Source: Kwoniella bestiolae CBS 10118 (lineage: Eukaryota; Basidiomycota; Tremellomycetes; Tremellales; Cryptococcaceae). From it: a stretch of DNA of 64,000 nt. The position numbers were made by a program, and so were the translations under genes. Within the stretch, counting starts at the first letter, position 1; every line of letters begins with the position of its first letter. This document shows positions 23,099 through 34,818 of this stretch, one piece after another. The DNA is taken from NCBI RefSeq assembly GCF_000512585.2, contig NC_089245.1:682001-746000 (forward strand), given 5' to 3'. The notes below the pieces were generated by a model. It ran no database searches. It was not told where the DNA came from and saw only the letters and a list, made by a program, of their open reading frames with translations.

Positions 23099-26000
23099 AT
23101 GCCAGCAATCCCTCAACCGACCTCATTAGCCCGAGCAAAGCACTTCCACCCCCCCAACCCAAACTACACACAAGACACCAATGCCCACAGACCATCTACC
23201 GACCCTATACCCCAACCATCCCCTCCTATCCTAGCTACCAAATCGCATCGAGAACATTACGTCCCTCGACGATTCATCGGACTCATCCCTCAGAGGACAT
23301 TACGTTCTAATGAGGTAGTGGAGAAACGACGGCGGTTGGGAGAGCTGAGGAGAGAGGCTATTAGGCATTTACCTCTTATAGGTGGGAGTGGATCTACGGC
23401 CGAGGGGATTAGTTTTATTGATGCTCCATCGGATGGGGAGGAGAGGCATTTGATAAGGGATGCGGGAAGGAAGATCAGGATAAGGAGGAGGAATAGACAT
23501 GGAGAAGAGGTGGAGGAACAGCTGGAATTGGATTTGGATACGCCTACAAATGGAGACGATGGTGGGCAGGGGAAGGGGAAGGGCAAAGGCAAGGATGTAT
23601 GGTCTGGTGAAAGCTTTGATATTGGACGAGAGTTTCTGGGTACCGTGGTGAATGAGGAAGAAGAGGAAGAAGATGGAGAACCACCACCGACAGAACGAGA
23701 TACATCACCAATTTCCAAAGACAGCAAAAACAAGGGGAAGGAAAGAGACAGGCCGGTCAGACCAGCAGTATCGACACGTACTACCCAGGACACATTCGTC
23801 ACTGCCCGAACAGGTTTCACCACCACCTCTACGTCCGAAGGCGACGCATCAAGGTCCACATTAGGCCTGGAAGAAAACGAAATAGGAGGATATCAGATAA
23901 CCCCTCAACCTTCCCTGGGCGACACTCAACCTGAAGATCCCGAAGAAGAAGAGAGAAAGAAATTAAGGAACTCACAATCATCCTCCATCCAACCTCTCAT
24001 ACCTTCCACTGCAATCACCGAAGACCCCTCAACTTTAGATACAAGTACAATCAAACCGTCCAAGGTCAAATCAAATGAAGGGCTATCAACCAAGTTGAAA
24101 TCTGCATTAAGAAAACCTTCCAAAATCGATCTCAAATCCACCCAATCAGCCCAACACCCCTCAAACCCCTCGGTTAGAGTGGATACGCAGAACAAGAACA
24201 AATCAAAGAGCGTGCAATTCCCTGTGGATCCTACTCGACCACCTTCAAGCAGATTGGGCAAATTACAAGAGGAGAATCATAGTCTACCTGGAGATAGGGA
24301 GCCTGTACATCCCTTGGAAGTGCTTGAGCGATCTGGGGAGGATGCGGTGGGGACGAGTTATCAGGCTGTTCAGGATGCTTTGGAGGAAGAGGGGGAGGAG
24401 GATTGGGAGGAGATTAAAAGGCCTGGAGAGGTTGTTCTGAGAGGTAAGTCCTTTGTCCTTCTCTTCGGTGGACAGTTTATAGTAGATCGGCATGACGATG
24501 GTCAAAGTATGCAGAAGAAGATGTAGCTGATTGGAAGATCTGTTGTAGATCGAATGATAGTCAGAGTGGGATATCACAGGGAAGATAAGCTACCGGGATT
24601 TGATGAGGCTGCTCAGGTGAGTTGACTTTCTTCAATACTCACTGTCGTTCGGCGTCGAATACTGCAGCTACTGCTGGACGTTTCCTCGACACTTCTGCTC
24701 TCTGTCATCCGTTCTCACGCTGCTTTAATATAGCTACATGGTTCCAAAGGCGTGTCAGGATTGTTGACCCCTACTTCCACCCATTAGCGCCGCAACCCAT
24801 GTGCCCGTCTCGAACCCCTAGAAGAATACATAGTAATCTACCGCAAAGGTCAACTAGAGCTCTACTCAAACTACATCTATCCCTTCCAAGAGAAGATTTT
24901 GGGACACAAACACCTAGCCTTCGTCATCCCCCTCTTACCGCATCGCACCAACCTGTCAATATTCAACCCCGAGGACGTGACCCTCTGCCTGACCACGTCG
25001 GTGTACAAGCTTCAGGATGACGTCTCGTACCTTATGAGAAGCAATTCCACTCGAATAGGCGATCTGAAAGATCGGGTGAAACAGTCCAAGCAGGTTCAAT
25101 GGCTCAAGGGGCGTAAGAGGGGGAGTCAAGTGTTCATCTTCAAACTTGGGGAAAGGTCCAGGTCGTTGGATTGGTATTGGGAGATATGGAGGGAATTGAA
25201 CGGAGAATTACCTGATAGGTTCGATATCTCCGTTCCTTCCTTGTCGACTTCCATCAGACTATTCACTTCCGACAGAGTAAATGGGAATGAGGAGGAGTAT
25301 GATCCCGTTGGAGGAAGTAGACAGCTGGAGAGGTTTGAGAAAGACAGAGTGATAGAGGATTGTTGGGGGATGTTGGTGGACTCTGATTTGAATATTGAGG
25401 AATTGAAACGACAGAGCGAAAGTCAGTCGACGAAGAGGGATAAGCTGGACTTACAGCTGGTATGGAAGAATGAGAAGAATGGGAATTTGGATTGGGTAGC
25501 GTATGGAGATACGGTCCAGGGAAAGAGGAGGGGGTGGAATTTGTTATCTGGATTGGCTAGGGCTCAGGTGAGTATGATTATCGGTATGAACCTGTAGTGG
25601 TGAGAACTCAGAATTCATGTGCTGATGATATTTCTGGTGTCAGGGAGAAAATGTTGATCGCGAATTACAGCTCAGATCTGCCCGACATAGACCCAGTTTG
25701 ATCAAGTTGGAAGATGGGACGGAACTTGAGGAACCCCCAGGGATAGAAGGGTATCTTACAAGACACAAGGATGGGTCGACGAAGGAACAGGTATATTTAT
25801 CTTCGCATGATGGTGAGTCACTCAACACCCATAAAAACTATCTTCATACCTTTCGCCCAGCACCTATCGTTACAGCAAAATGTGCTAATGCTAATTCTCA
25901 CATTCGTTCTAGGAAACATATTCGTAGGAAATATTAAAGAGGCTCGACCGCCCTTACCCCCCTCCAAAGAAAGTTCCACCCCCTCTGAACTATTTCCAGA

Positions 26001-27472
26001 GCTTTTCAAAGCGTTTGTAGATGATGAGCATCGACGAATGGCCTCTTTCCTGGAACGGTGTTCGGGATGTATCGATCTTCGAGATATCGTATCGATACAA
26101 GTCATACCTGATCAAGATAAACCGAAACGCTTAGCCTCCAGGTCAGGTTCGACCAGCTCCAGCTCCCAAGGTGGATCTACGGTACAACAGCAGGAGTCGG
26201 AAGCGACAGGTAGGATGTTCGAAGTTGAGGTCAACACCGGTGGGAACGTCCGGCTCGAGGCGCATACTCCTGAGATTGCCAAGGAATGGGTGGAGAGTTT
26301 GAGGGGGATGAAGAAGTACTGGCAGCGACGACATCGTGTGGAGTGAGTGTTTTGGTTTTGCTTCTAACTCATCTACCATCTCGTTTGTGGTACCCTTCCA
26401 CTTGTGATAGAGGATGATCCCTTCATGCTGATATCTCGTTGATGTGTATAGCGCAAGACAACGAATGGATGCTATGACTCTCCACTCTCACGATAATCCA
26501 TTCACTGGTACGGAACTGTCCAACGAATCCGACGATTTCCTCTCGGACATATGGGATTGGTGCGTTATAAAGGGTTGTAGGAGTATTACGGTGTGCGGGA
26601 GGTTGTTCATGAGGAAAGACAAGTGGGATAAGCTCAGGTATGTCATTTATTCATCTCGTTGCGTTCCCGTCTCCCCCATTATGGTCTGTTAGGGTGGCCA
26701 GCTGGAAGTTAGAGCATAAGCATGGTAGCTGATCAACAACTACCCTAATGCAGATCCAAATATATCGTGTTATCTGGCGGAACACTCATTTTATTCAAGA
26801 TCAAAAAGAAGAATGCCTTCCACACGAGGAAAAAGAGATATCCCTTGTTTGGGGCTTACGTGAGTCCAGTTATCTAATCATCAACCCCTTACATCAGAAT
26901 TCAAACCCAAGCTCAATGACGATTTAAGCTGATGAAAGTCTGTTATACCTTATACAGGTCTACTCAGGGATGTTAGCTCTCGACGAGCTCCCCTCGACAT
27001 CCTCAGCAGACGTCTTCACCTCCGAATCTCGGGTCTACCAAGATGGTCTCCAATCTTCGGACGGAGCGGAAGATACCACCTTCTGCGTACGGTTGACCTC
27101 CCCCTCCTCGTCGAAGAAGGATAAAGGCGGATGGGGCAGGAAAGTGACTCAGCCGTGGGAAAATCATGATATAGTTGGGGATCAGAATTTCTTGCCTCCT
27201 GATCTGTCTAAAAAACCTAGTCAACTTCTGATATTCAGGGCGAGGTCTCAAGTGAGTTTTAGACTCTCCACCCCTGCCGATCCACTTCGTTCACGTTACT
27301 TATGTACAATTAGAGGGAGGATGCCTGATGCTGATTCCGATGTCGGTGTGTCTAGCTCGAGAGAGATCGTTGGGTATGGGCTATCAATGCTGAGATGGAA
27401 CGACAAGTCAGATCACATGTAAAGCAGGAAGAGATATTGAGGAATTACGGGAATGTCCCTGAGAGGTGGTAG
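23099..27472 (+). CDS. Spo71/Mug56-type PH-domain protein
   Basis: Nine exons (23099-24443, 24549-24616, 24788-25567, 25644-25812, 25913-26342, 26452-26637, 26754-26859, 26958-27251, 27356-27472) give about 1164 residues in phase throughout. The first 445 residues are disordered and charged. Next comes a conserved block starting VRVGYHREDKLPGFDE, then EEYIVIYRKGQLELY and GHKHLAFVIPLLP. A PH domain follows (IEGYLTRHK...EQVYLSSHDGNIFV...). More conserved blocks are RVDARQRMDAM, SKYIVLSGGTLILFKIK and a final RDRWVWAINAEME. This order matches Spo71/Mug56 proteins, which act at the prospore membrane in yeasts. Its role in a basidiomycete is unknown and need not be sporulation. The start codon is uncertain because of the overlapping upstream ATG. 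Confidence 0.82.
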
Positions 27473-28190
27473 TGTATACCCCGCATGGACGATTGATAAA
27501 TACCTTTGTATACTTTAGCATTGTATCCTGTCTTGTGTCATGTAGCGAAGTATGACCTGTACAGTAATGTTCGGATTGCAATTCCTCTGTGCTCATCTTC
27601 AACCGTGCGATTGCTCATGAAGGATTTCACGGACGAAGAAGAGGGTGGATATACAGACCTTACGATCTGGATGGTGTCAACTTGCTTTGAGCTGCCAGCA
27701 GCAAGTAGTTTGCAGATGTAAGTTGCAGTGATACACCCGTTTGGCAGGAACTTCGAGAAACAAGCGGACGAACATTCATCCGAGTTCTCAACCCGACAAC
27801 TGATGTCTTGCCTAAAGGACAAGTGGTTGCAGCCCATCATGACACTGGCTTGGCTCAGCGACATGAGACTGATGATGAACGTTGGATGTCACTAAAAATG
27901 CGCTGCAAGGTGGTCTCTTCCCTTTGATACATATGGGTATATCTGATGGATATAGGTTAGGTTCGTAGCCTCTGCGTATGTTTTTCATTTGTTTGATGTT
28001 CAATTAGTATCAACCATCTTGCTAGCTTGAACCATGCAACCGAGTGATCTGTCATCGTCATCATAAATTCATCTCTCATCATCACTCTTCATAAAAGACT
28101 AGACTACTCGTACATTCATCCTTCCTCGAAGACAGTATCCCAATGACTATGGACTATGGAAATTTATCCTAGAGTCCCAAGTCGTATGAC
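27473..28190. other. Intergenic, convergent 3' ends
   Basis: These 718 bases separate the PH-domain gene and copy 1 of the tandem array. Short frames such as 27538-27864 (-) have no recognisable content. Confidence 0.5.
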
Positions 28191-29060
28191 CTAAGCCATT
28201 TGGGGTTCCTCCTCGACGTCGCATTGGAGGTTCTCTCGTTTGACGTAGATTCGAGCGTTGTCTTGCATGTGGACTTGTTCGGGGGTCTAAGTAGAATGAA
28301 AAGTATCGTTAGTTGTGACTCTATGTCAAGTCAAGTTGATGAAGAAGAGTCACTCACTTGGTCACCTCTAAGTCTGATGACTCCTTTACCTTGGTCTTGA
28401 CCACCACCGGAGAGCATACCGGATCCGGGCTCATCGTCTCGTCGTCGGTAGAGGAGGAATCTGTTTTGTATATGAGTTGTATCAGCGATATATCCTAATA
28501 GAATATTATAGAGTAGGATGATGATAGAGGTAGACGTGTATGAGTGAATGATAATGATGATGATGATGAAAATGATGATGAAGGATAAAAAGAAGAACTG
28601 AACTCACTCGAATTCTCTGAGAGGGGTCTCAGGTTCTCTTTCCTTTTGCCATTTTTGGAAGAGGACTTCGAGTTTCTCGTTCATTCGGATGGTGGACTTG
28701 AAAGGTCTGTTATCGCAGACGGGTTTGCCATGTTCGACCCTCTTGATCTCGTAGAGCTATTATGGAACCAGCATAGTCAGTATAGTGTATCATCATCAAG
28801 GTAAGAGGAGAACAAGTGAGAGTGGTACCGGAAGCTGACATCAGCTGAGGGTGTGTGAGGTAGGGACGTGAGAGAAGCTTGAGATGTATATGACTTTCAT
28901 CCTAAGATGGAAGTATGTTATATGTAGGAGTATATCCGAAGATATACGTAGAGGGTAAGGAAGGAAGGTGGTAGTCTAGGATATATGAGAGGTGGTGAAG
29001 GATAAGTTAGAATGTATGATATAAACTCACAGTGACGTTGATGGTTCTGTCGGAGGACAT
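28191..29060 (-). CDS. Small ubiquitin/SUMO-like-fold protein, tandem copy 1
   Basis: Exons 29060-29031, 28756-28608, 28460-28358 and 28286-28191 (30/149/103/96 nt) give 125 residues; intron phases are 0, 2, 0. The order is: a short N-terminal strand (MSSDRTINVT), a second strand (LYEIKR), then PFKSTIRMNEKLEVLFQKWQ, which reads as strand plus helix with the ubiquitin-like 'L..LF..W' pattern. Next come FEFLLYRRR (strand), a Gly-rich loop, VIRLRGDQ, and TPEQVHMQDNARIYVKRE, which mirrors the SUMO/Rad60-SLD ending 'TPE.L.MED.D.I.V'. The fold is inferred from pattern only. There is no C-terminal di-glycine, so it is unlikely to be conjugated. The function is unknown. It lies first in a same-strand array of four related genes. 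Confidence 0.75.
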
Positions 29061-30081
29061 CTTGTCAAGTTTTGTTGGTTTGGGTTGGTTGTTGGTTTGG
29101 GTGTTTAGAAGTTATTTAAATAGTTTGATTGTATTTTATTTTATTTTGTTGGTGAAGAAAGAAAAAGAAAAGAGGAAAAGATAATTTCGAAAATGAAGAT
29201 GGAGGGGTTTATATACCTTTCAGATACCTCGGTCTCGGTCTACCTCTTATCTCGAGATGGGTCGAAGAGGACCAAGACGGTGGTCATTTCTTGCAAGGTA
29301 CTCTTGTTATCACCACCCCAAACGTCATCACCATCAACAAAATCATACTGATCAATCACTTTAGATCCCTTACACCGAAATATCGAGGTATCATCAGCTG
29401 ACATTGTGATGTTTAGTGACGTCTCACTTGTCCAAAGGAGGGTGAATGATTGATAGTAGAAGGGTAAGGAAGGTGAAAGACGAGAGGAAGATGAGAGAGA
29501 TTAACGAAGCGATAGGTATGTCAAAGGATGTTTCAGTTTTCTTCTTGAGATGAACTTAAACAAACCCCAGTTTCACTGTTATACGTCCGTGCCTGCTGAT
29601 CATGCTGTTTAGTTGTATGTTATTCTATTTCACCATTTCGATATGTTGTACATTCGCTTGAACCCTGAATTATCATCCTTTGGTTGGATTTGTTGTCAAT
29701 GACTAGACGGGCGCGCACGGACCATTGGAGAAGTGAGAGTGGATTATGTGAAGGTGGTACGATAAAATGAGAACGAATGAGATGCAAGGTATGACGTATT
29801 CGATCCTTGCATTCGGAGCTAAAGAAGAAGACTGATCGGTTGGACTATGGACGTGAAGTGATCGGTTTCCGAAGACGTATCGGTCGTTGAAGATGAGACA
29901 AGGGTGAAATGGTATAAACACGATATCATCTTGCGATACCCGGAGAGGTGCGTTAGCTTTAGACATCAGTAGCTCGCCAGGTATATGTGATCTTTTGCGA
30001 TCTTACTGATCTCTCGAGAAGAAAAATCCTAGCTCACGATGAACTCCCTATATCCTCTTAATCCGATCTCGATTCCCCTTT
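29061..30081. other. Intergenic: copy 1 promoter and copy 2 3' region
   Basis: About 1 kb. A minus-strand TATA box for copy 1 is at 29208-29216, beyond a T/A-rich leader. The frame 29703-29966 (-) opens with an ATG and ends SLAPNARIEYVI, faintly like the final strand of the array proteins, but no upstream exons can be joined. Confidence 0.5.
29208..29216 (-). promoter_or_regulatory. TATA box of tandem copy 1
   Basis: On the minus strand this reads GTATATAAA, about 150 bp upstream of the copy 1 ATG. Confidence 0.55.
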
Positions 30082-30710
30082 CTACGTTTTGGGATCTCTG
30101 AAATAATCCACCTTGATCGTCTTGCGCTTATAATACACCTTGGTACCGTCTGTCCAATGTAGAGATTTGGGATTCTACCCATGTATAACCATTTCCATCA
30201 GCCGTCTGTCCACTGTGACATGTGGCGGCGATGTGAGATGGATAGATTCAGAATGCTCACCTGATCCTCATGCAGAGTCGCAGGTACTCTAACACCCCCA
30301 GATGCTTCGCCATCTTCCGCCATTGAGTCCGGTACGGGCTCGCCGAAAGGGAATTCTAGCCATCTAAACACAATCAATATAGCATATCAGCTCTTGAGTC
30401 AAATCGCAGATTGGATGGTCGGAAAGGGTCAGCCACGATACCAGACAAGACTCGCTTACTCCAGCTCCTCGAACGGTATATCCACCTCTTTCCCCTTGTG
30501 TATTCTCCTAAATACTTCTCCCAACTTCTCTTGATTACCTATCCTGATTGGAAAAGGCGAACCGATAATCATCCCTCCATCTCGGCCTGTAGTAATCTCA
30601 TATACCTAAAAATATCGAGTGTATCGTATCAGCATATTGCCCTTGCGCTGATACAGTAAAAGGAGAGAAGGATGACGAACAATAATCTCGATATCTTCCG
30701 ATCCCGACAT
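30082..30710 (-). CDS. Small ubiquitin/SUMO-like-fold protein, tandem copy 2
   Basis: Exons 30710-30681, 30605-30460, 30363-30261 and 30174-30082 (30/146/103/93 nt) give 123 residues. Intron positions and phases (0, 2, 0) match copy 1, including an identical 103-nt third exon and a 10-codon first exon. The protein shows the same order: MSGSEDIEII, VYEIT, SPFPIRIGNQEKLGEVFRRI, ELEWLEFPFGEPVPDS, VRVPATLHEDQ, NPKSLHWTDGTKVYYKRK. Sequence identity to copy 1 is low outside these points, so the copies are old or fast-evolving. The first donor is GTTCGT, weaker than its neighbours. There is no di-glycine tail. The function is unknown. Confidence 0.75.
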
Positions 30711-31947
30711 CTCGTTAAATGTGATTAATCACCGTATGTTATCTTCTCTCGTCAATGTACAACTGGGCAGTAGTTATAAATGGCGCATGAATATGTCGAG
30801 AATTGAATGTTGTAGATGTGGGGGTTATCGGACGAAGGAATGCCATGTATCGTCATCAAATTAGGTCCGTGACATGACTACTCTCAGTCAAATGACGAAT
30901 ACATATAACATGTTAAACCTTCTCTCAGCGAGGGAGTGCCACTACAATGCATCACGTTACCTCTCCTCTACTCAAAATAAGGTTTTCACTTAATTGCACT
31001 ACATACTACTACTGTAATACCCCGAGGAATGTGTACGTAAGGTATGCTTACTAATCAAATGAGGCGAAATCCTCGATTCAATTCACATTCCTCTTGCTTC
31101 CTATAAGTTACGTACGTGCAGTTGTAAAGAGGGGATTTGAAAATTACATTACACCCGAATCAAAGAGACAGTGAATCAGGGAACTGAAATAAAGGAATGT
31201 CAAGCTTAATAGTAACTCTATTCAGACTGACCTTTTCATTCACTTGTCATCATGCTGATGTCAAAATTCAACATTCGGCTCAAGTCGCATTCTGGTTGGT
31301 GGAAATAAGATAATCCCGTTTGACTCACTGTCGATGCTCAGATTGGATCGAGTTGTGGCTGGATCGGCACAGACTGCGCTGTATGAGTAAGAGTTGATGA
31401 CTGGATGGGATACTGGATGCACAGGATAGATGAGAAAAAATGCTGCATGTTGATTATGGGGATCTCATCGCATCGAGATATAAGGACTATGGGAAATATC
31501 ACTGCTATAGTTTTATTCCTCTCGTCAGATCTGCCCAAAAACCGTTCTATCGCTGGCGCGATGAGGTGATTCAACGTCTTCATTCACACCGCTCAATTAT
31601 AGGTAGATGATTAATTGATGAGAGACCAAAGACAGGTTGAGTTTGTTGATGACCAAGCTGGTATGAACGTTGGGATAGATTGCTATGAACAAGGTGAGTA
31701 TCGTCTTAGTCTGTTCATGTATATTGGTATTTAGCTCTGACTGGGTTGAAGCAATACAACTTCACAGTATCTTTCAAAGAATGTATACATGTCTCATTCG
31801 CCACGTATGACTATAGTACAAATCATCCAATAACACGGAACTCGACCAACCACTGACCACCTACTTCCCGATTGGAGAAGAGGCTATAAACCATCTCAAG
31901 ACCTAAGCATCAGCCTTGGTCTCCTCTTCGGCGTAGTGGTGATGGTG
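30711..31947. other. Intergenic: copy 2 promoter and copy 3 3' region
   Basis: About 1.24 kb. A minus-strand TTTATAA element lies at 30774-30780, some 65 bp upstream of the copy 2 start. Isolated frames (for example 31338-31583, -) show nothing recognisable. Confidence 0.5.
30774..30780 (-). promoter_or_regulatory. TATA-like element of tandem copy 2
   Basis: On the minus strand this reads TTTATAA, close to the copy 2 ATG. It is the weakest of the TATA elements found in the array. Confidence 0.35.
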
Positions 31948-32611
31948 CTACTTCTTGACCCAGAGAGGGACGGTGTTAGAGAGACCGAGGGACTTGGGGG
32001 ACTAAGATGAGCATGGAGTAAGCTTGTTTAACGGTAAACATCTAAAGGGCTAGGTGGTTGTAGATGAGAGACGAGGATATGATGTCAATGCTGTGAAGAT
32101 GAAAGAGGAAAACTCACATCCTCAGGCTTGACGATGATGGGGTTGTTGACTGGACCAGGACCGAATCCATCTGGGATAGGGTGGGGACTACCGAGAGGGT
32201 AGAAGATGAACCTGGTCGAATGGGAGTATACAAGATACCGTCAGCTCCAGCTTTCCTTTAGTCCTAGCTCCGTCCAACTCCAAGTGGAAAAGTAGTGACG
32301 AGGAATGCATAGTCGGGAAAAGGAATGGAAGGACACAAGGATGGAAGGAAGAAAACACTCACTCAAAACACTCAAGCGGCTCCTTCTTCTCATTCTCATC
32401 ATGCCATCTCTTAAAGATCACCCCGAACTCTTGATCCCACGCCATGACGGTCGAGTAGATGTGCGGTTTATTGTGCCCTCCACCAAGGATGTTGAGCTCG
32501 TTGGGGTGTTCGTGGATCTGCGAGAAGATGATGTCAGCTCAACGGGTGGCGAATGTCCTTCTCAGTGGTCAAATTCACTTCGATTTGGACTTCGAGGTGG
32601 ATTTCGCCCAT
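31948..32611 (-). CDS. Small ubiquitin/SUMO-like-fold protein, tandem copy 3
   Basis: Exons 32611-32579, 32517-32363, 32211-32118 and 32001-31948 (33/155/94/54 nt) give 111 residues; intron phases 0, 2, 0 match copies 1 and 2. Segments line up: MGEIHLEVQIE, a Gly/Asn-rich turn, IYSTVMAWDQEFGVIFKRWH (strand plus helix), CFEFIFYPLGSPHPIPDG, IIVKPED, SPKSLGLSNTVPLWVKK. The tail after the last strand is missing, so this is the shortest copy and ends directly at the predicted last strand. There is no di-glycine and the function is unknown. Confidence 0.73.
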
Positions 32612-33716
32612 TGTGATTGTGTTGGATATCTATTGCTGAGGAGGTATGAAGGTATGTTGAGTATATGTCTGGTAGGAGACATAAAGAGGTGATGAAGAAA
32701 AAGAGCAGGAAAGGGAGAAGAGAATACAGTACGTTCTTCCTTTTATATCCATAAATCAGATTGGTAGTGTAACAAATACATGTGACTACAGTAGATTCAC
32801 AGGATGTGATCGACTCAACCATACCCGTACACATCCCACTCACACGCGTCATCTACACTAATCCGTTCATCAGTACAGTGAATCAAATCAGTACCATGCG
32901 ATGCAGGATAACCGGAAGCCACACCGCATGACCGTACAGCAGTGGTACAATATCAGTCAATCCAAAGGATGTTCCCTGTGCAGTGTACAGTACATACCAT
33001 CAACCGGATTCCCGAAGGCGATCACAACGTGTATTGTACTGTAGTACGACGACGCTCAGCAGACGACAAGTGATGGGCAGAATCATGGTGAAGATGCAGT
33101 GTTATTTATACCTTGACCAATCCAACCAATCACCAAGCCTTGTCATCCAATCCAGAATGTTCAACTTGACGTCTGCTGGAATTAGGGGTACGAGATATAT
33201 CATACGTCCAGAAGGACACCAGTGACTCAGTCTTGTCTCAACTGCCTCAACTTCTATCCGTCACCGGGTGTGGGACACTGCGGAAACGGAATAGCAAGGT
33301 TTACAAGGTACAGTATCGCTTCACCCAAAAGAAAGTCAAAGATCTACTCCAGAGCCGGCAACGTCACCCGATGATTTCGAGCATTGAATCATTCGCGTAT
33401 ACACAGGTAAGATGAATGTATACACATGTGTTAATTGCAAGATACTTACAGACCCGAGAGAGAATGAGGAACCAAATTACCCAAGAATGTATCGATTATT
33501 GCGTTGTATATACACTTCACACCTTGTGATCCTTGTTCCATAAGATGAATATAATTCACAAAATATAGCACATGCAAATAGAGCTCATAAATCTCAATCC
33601 TCTTCCCATCGATTGGCCTTTTCCCCTGCTTCGTTTGTTCGCGCTGATTCCTTCTGACGACGGAGTAGTCTCCACACGTAACTCAATCTCCATCCCGTTC
33701 GCCTTACATCATTCCT
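32612..33716. other. Intergenic: copy 3 promoter and copy 4 3' region
   Basis: About 1.1 kb. It contains a minus-strand TATA box (32741-32750) and several TACTGTA/TGTACAGTAC-like palindromic stretches between 32728 and 33050. No gene is seen. Confidence 0.5.
32741..32750 (-). promoter_or_regulatory. TATA box of tandem copy 3
   Basis: On the minus strand this reads GGATATAAAA, about 130 bp upstream of the copy 3 ATG. Confidence 0.55.
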
Positions 33717-34818
33717 TTACCCATCCCTCATTCTGTGGGCATCACGATCCCTCTCCGACCTCGAATACTCATCCCTCTCCCCATCCCCGCTTCTGTACCC
33801 ATCTCCTTCCCTCTCCATCGACCTGTGGTTCTCCCGATAACCATCTATCATTGTGCTCGAGGGCCCATCCCTATCCCTATACACATCACTATGCCTATCC
33901 CTATCCCTGACCGTCGTCGAGCTCGAGCCAGACACACCAAGGGATATAGGCTTGAACATCTGTTCTTGAGCATGGCGAGGTAATCCCTGGCGAGCAGCTA
34001 TAGGTGATTGAGGTTCTATAATCGGTCTGGGGAGGATAACCAAGTTTCGGGCGAATATGATGGTCCCGTTCTGGAGGTTGACGGTGTAAGGGGTCTTGCG
34101 ATTCACCAAAAACGAGTTCAAGTCAGCATGAGCGTGGTTCAAATGTTGTGGTTGACTGATATCCCTCTAGAAGGCACTCACATGATCACCACTGAGTTGC
34201 TGCGGTTCGTTCTGACCTTCTGGCGGTTTCTGAAATGGCGTGGGATGATTGAATGGGTATCTTGCGTAGCTATGCACAATTCCATTCCATCAATTCATCA
34301 ACAACCATATCCCTCTCGCAGGGTGGATGCCTATTCCATGGTAAGGGACAAAGAAAGTTGAACTCACAACCATGCTGAGAACGGTACTTCTTTCTTCCTT
34401 TCGTTCTCCCACGTGTTGAACAGCAATGCTAATGGCAGATGCAACTCCAACATATATGGTCCCTGGGAAGGTGACAGTGTCGCCTGACCATCCGCGTTGA
34501 AGCTATTTATCTCTCGTATCTGCAGGAGAGGAGGAGTACGAAAAAAGGGGAGTTACGTACAGCGGGCGGGATGGGACGGGTTGGGGTAAAAGGCATGTGG
34601 TCAACCAAGAGTCAGCGTCTAAAGCTCACATTGGGCGGCTCGGTCTGTCCGCGGTGTTGAAGACCTTCTAGAGAAGATATGGAGGATGGAGTGAATGGGG
34701 CCAAACCAATGCAAGAGAAAGGGTACTTCAAGCTCACCCAAACTAGTACTTTCTCTTTCGATTCCACCCTCTCGTACTTGCTCTTCCTCTTCTTGAGAGG
34801 TATATTGTGATCTTCCAT
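33717..34818 (-). CDS. Ubiquitin/SUMO-like-fold protein with basic N-terminus and Arg/Asp-repeat tail, tandem copy 4
   Basis: Exons 34818-34738, 34667-34630, 34502-34368, 34269-34182 and 34094-33717 give about 239 residues. Two introns keep the phase-2 and phase-0 positions of the other copies, and one extra intron sits in the first half. The core reads MLELHLPLALLFNTWENERK (strand plus helix), FYARYPFNHPTPF, then TPYTVNLQNGTIIFARN. This parallels TPEQVHMQDNARIYVKR in copy 1. It is extended at both ends: a basic KKRKSKYER start that could be a nuclear-localisation signal, and a tail of about 100 residues rich in RDRD/ERD/SERD units, like the RD/RS tails of RNA-processing factors. The acceptor at 34503 was chosen because the stronger-looking one upstream breaks frame. 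Confidence 0.65.

Noticed and set aside
23290..23859. 189-residue reverse frame
   Set aside because: It is the antisense of the charged N-terminus of the PH-domain gene. Low-complexity only.
28548..28590. TGATGATGATGA-type repeat, considered as a CRISPR or regulatory repeat
   Set aside because: It is a simple trinucleotide microsatellite within an intron of array copy 1.
29703..29966. 87-residue reverse frame with SLAPNARIEYVI, resembling the last strand of the array proteins
   Set aside because: No upstream helix or strand exons could be joined, and it lies in the 3' region of copy 2. The similarity is too short.
31338..31583. 81-residue reverse frame starting with ATG
   Set aside because: No recognisable content, no splice partners and no similarity to its array neighbours.
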